From Rhodocyclaceae bacterium (GTDB lineage: Bacteria > Pseudomonadota > Gammaproteobacteria > Burkholderiales > Rhodocyclaceae): a DNA stretch of 35,757 nucleotides. The stretch covers positions 1-35,757 of the forward strand of contig VBWA01000044.1 in assembly GCA_006218025.1 (NCBI GenBank), read 5' to 3'. The translations under genes were made by a program, and so were the position numbers. Below the pieces are notes generated by a model, which worked only from the letters and a program-made list of their open reading frames with translations, was not told the DNA's origin and made no database searches. Shown one piece after another: positions 35,692 to 35,757 of this stretch. Position 1 is the first letter of the stretch. Every line of letters starts with the position of its first letter.

Positions 35692-35756
35692 CGCCGATGA
35701 TGAAACACGCGAAAACGAAGTTTCAGTGGAGGCTAACGCCGGCATCATCGGCGTTA
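35692..35756. other. Nested inverted repeats at the right edge
   Basis: CGCCGATGATG (35692-35702) pairs with CATCATCGGCG (35743-35753), and TAACGCC (35734-35740) can instead pair with GGCGTTA (35750-35756). The structure lies 23 bases after the GH57 stop and may be a terminator or a mutually exclusive hairpin pair. The 89 bases after the stop contain no gene I can support. Confidence 0.4.
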
Positions 35757-35757
35757 A

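Noticed and set aside
35659-35757. Integron attC site at the right edge
   Set aside because: GCCCAAC over the GH57 stop fits RYYYAAC and the end has GTTA, but the internal boxes are absent and no integrase or cassette gene is present.

Overview
The window reads as a GC-rich betaproteobacterial chromosome segment, most likely from the Rhodocyclales. I infer this from protein likeness, from the ubiquinone genes (ubiD, ubiA), and from the pairing of a urea transporter with urease genes. No tRNA, rRNA, CRISPR array, insertion sequence or phage gene was seen. Every protein-level name is by recognition of motifs and family sequence, since no search could be run.

Layout. Positions 1-6666 (minus strand) hold a nitrogen-scavenging operon, urtABCDE-ureDA, running off the left edge toward the remaining urease genes. 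Its genes overlap or nearly touch. Upstream of urtA lie a near-consensus sigma-54 promoter and two NtrC-like sites 32 bp apart. At 6940-7134 is a small four-cysteine protein gene, then a lone mlaF-like ATPase, a MesD-type methionine synthase (minus) and a hot-dog acyl-thioester dehydratase. Positions 10296-15288 carry a CHASE-PAS-PAS-GGDEF diguanylate cyclase and a SulP-STAS-Usp-Usp fusion transporter that ends at a strong terminator. Positions 15367-20070 hold ubiD with a small membrane protein, a hybrid histidine kinase, and ubiA. A minus-strand cluster metY-DUF2802-SPOR-ridA-recG-ubiA runs from 24936 down to 19183. On the other side are ydcF-mog, a PilZ-like protein, thyA-glk, and a DUF2934 protein with a histone-H1-like tail. 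The right end is a glycogen locus: glgB divergent from glgC, followed by a GH57 glucan enzyme.

How the genes fit together. The left operon imports urea and begins the urease that hydrolyses it. The regulatory sites suggest expression under nitrogen limitation. The right end handles glucose phosphorylation and glycogen branching and synthesis. Two proteins (GGDEF and PilZ-like) point to cyclic-di-GMP signalling.

The most unusual signal is a 25-base dispersed repeat with a 16-base core, AAAGTCGGCGCTGGCG. It occurs six times: twice between genes and four times inside genes (ureD, recG, glk, GH57). In three of the four genes it is read in the same frame as Lys-Val-Gly-Ala-Gly. In the GH57 gene it looks like an in-frame insertion. 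Other structured elements are a perfect GC palindrome joined to a potential G-quadruplex between glgC and the GH57 gene, and a 25-base palindrome over the glgC stop codon.
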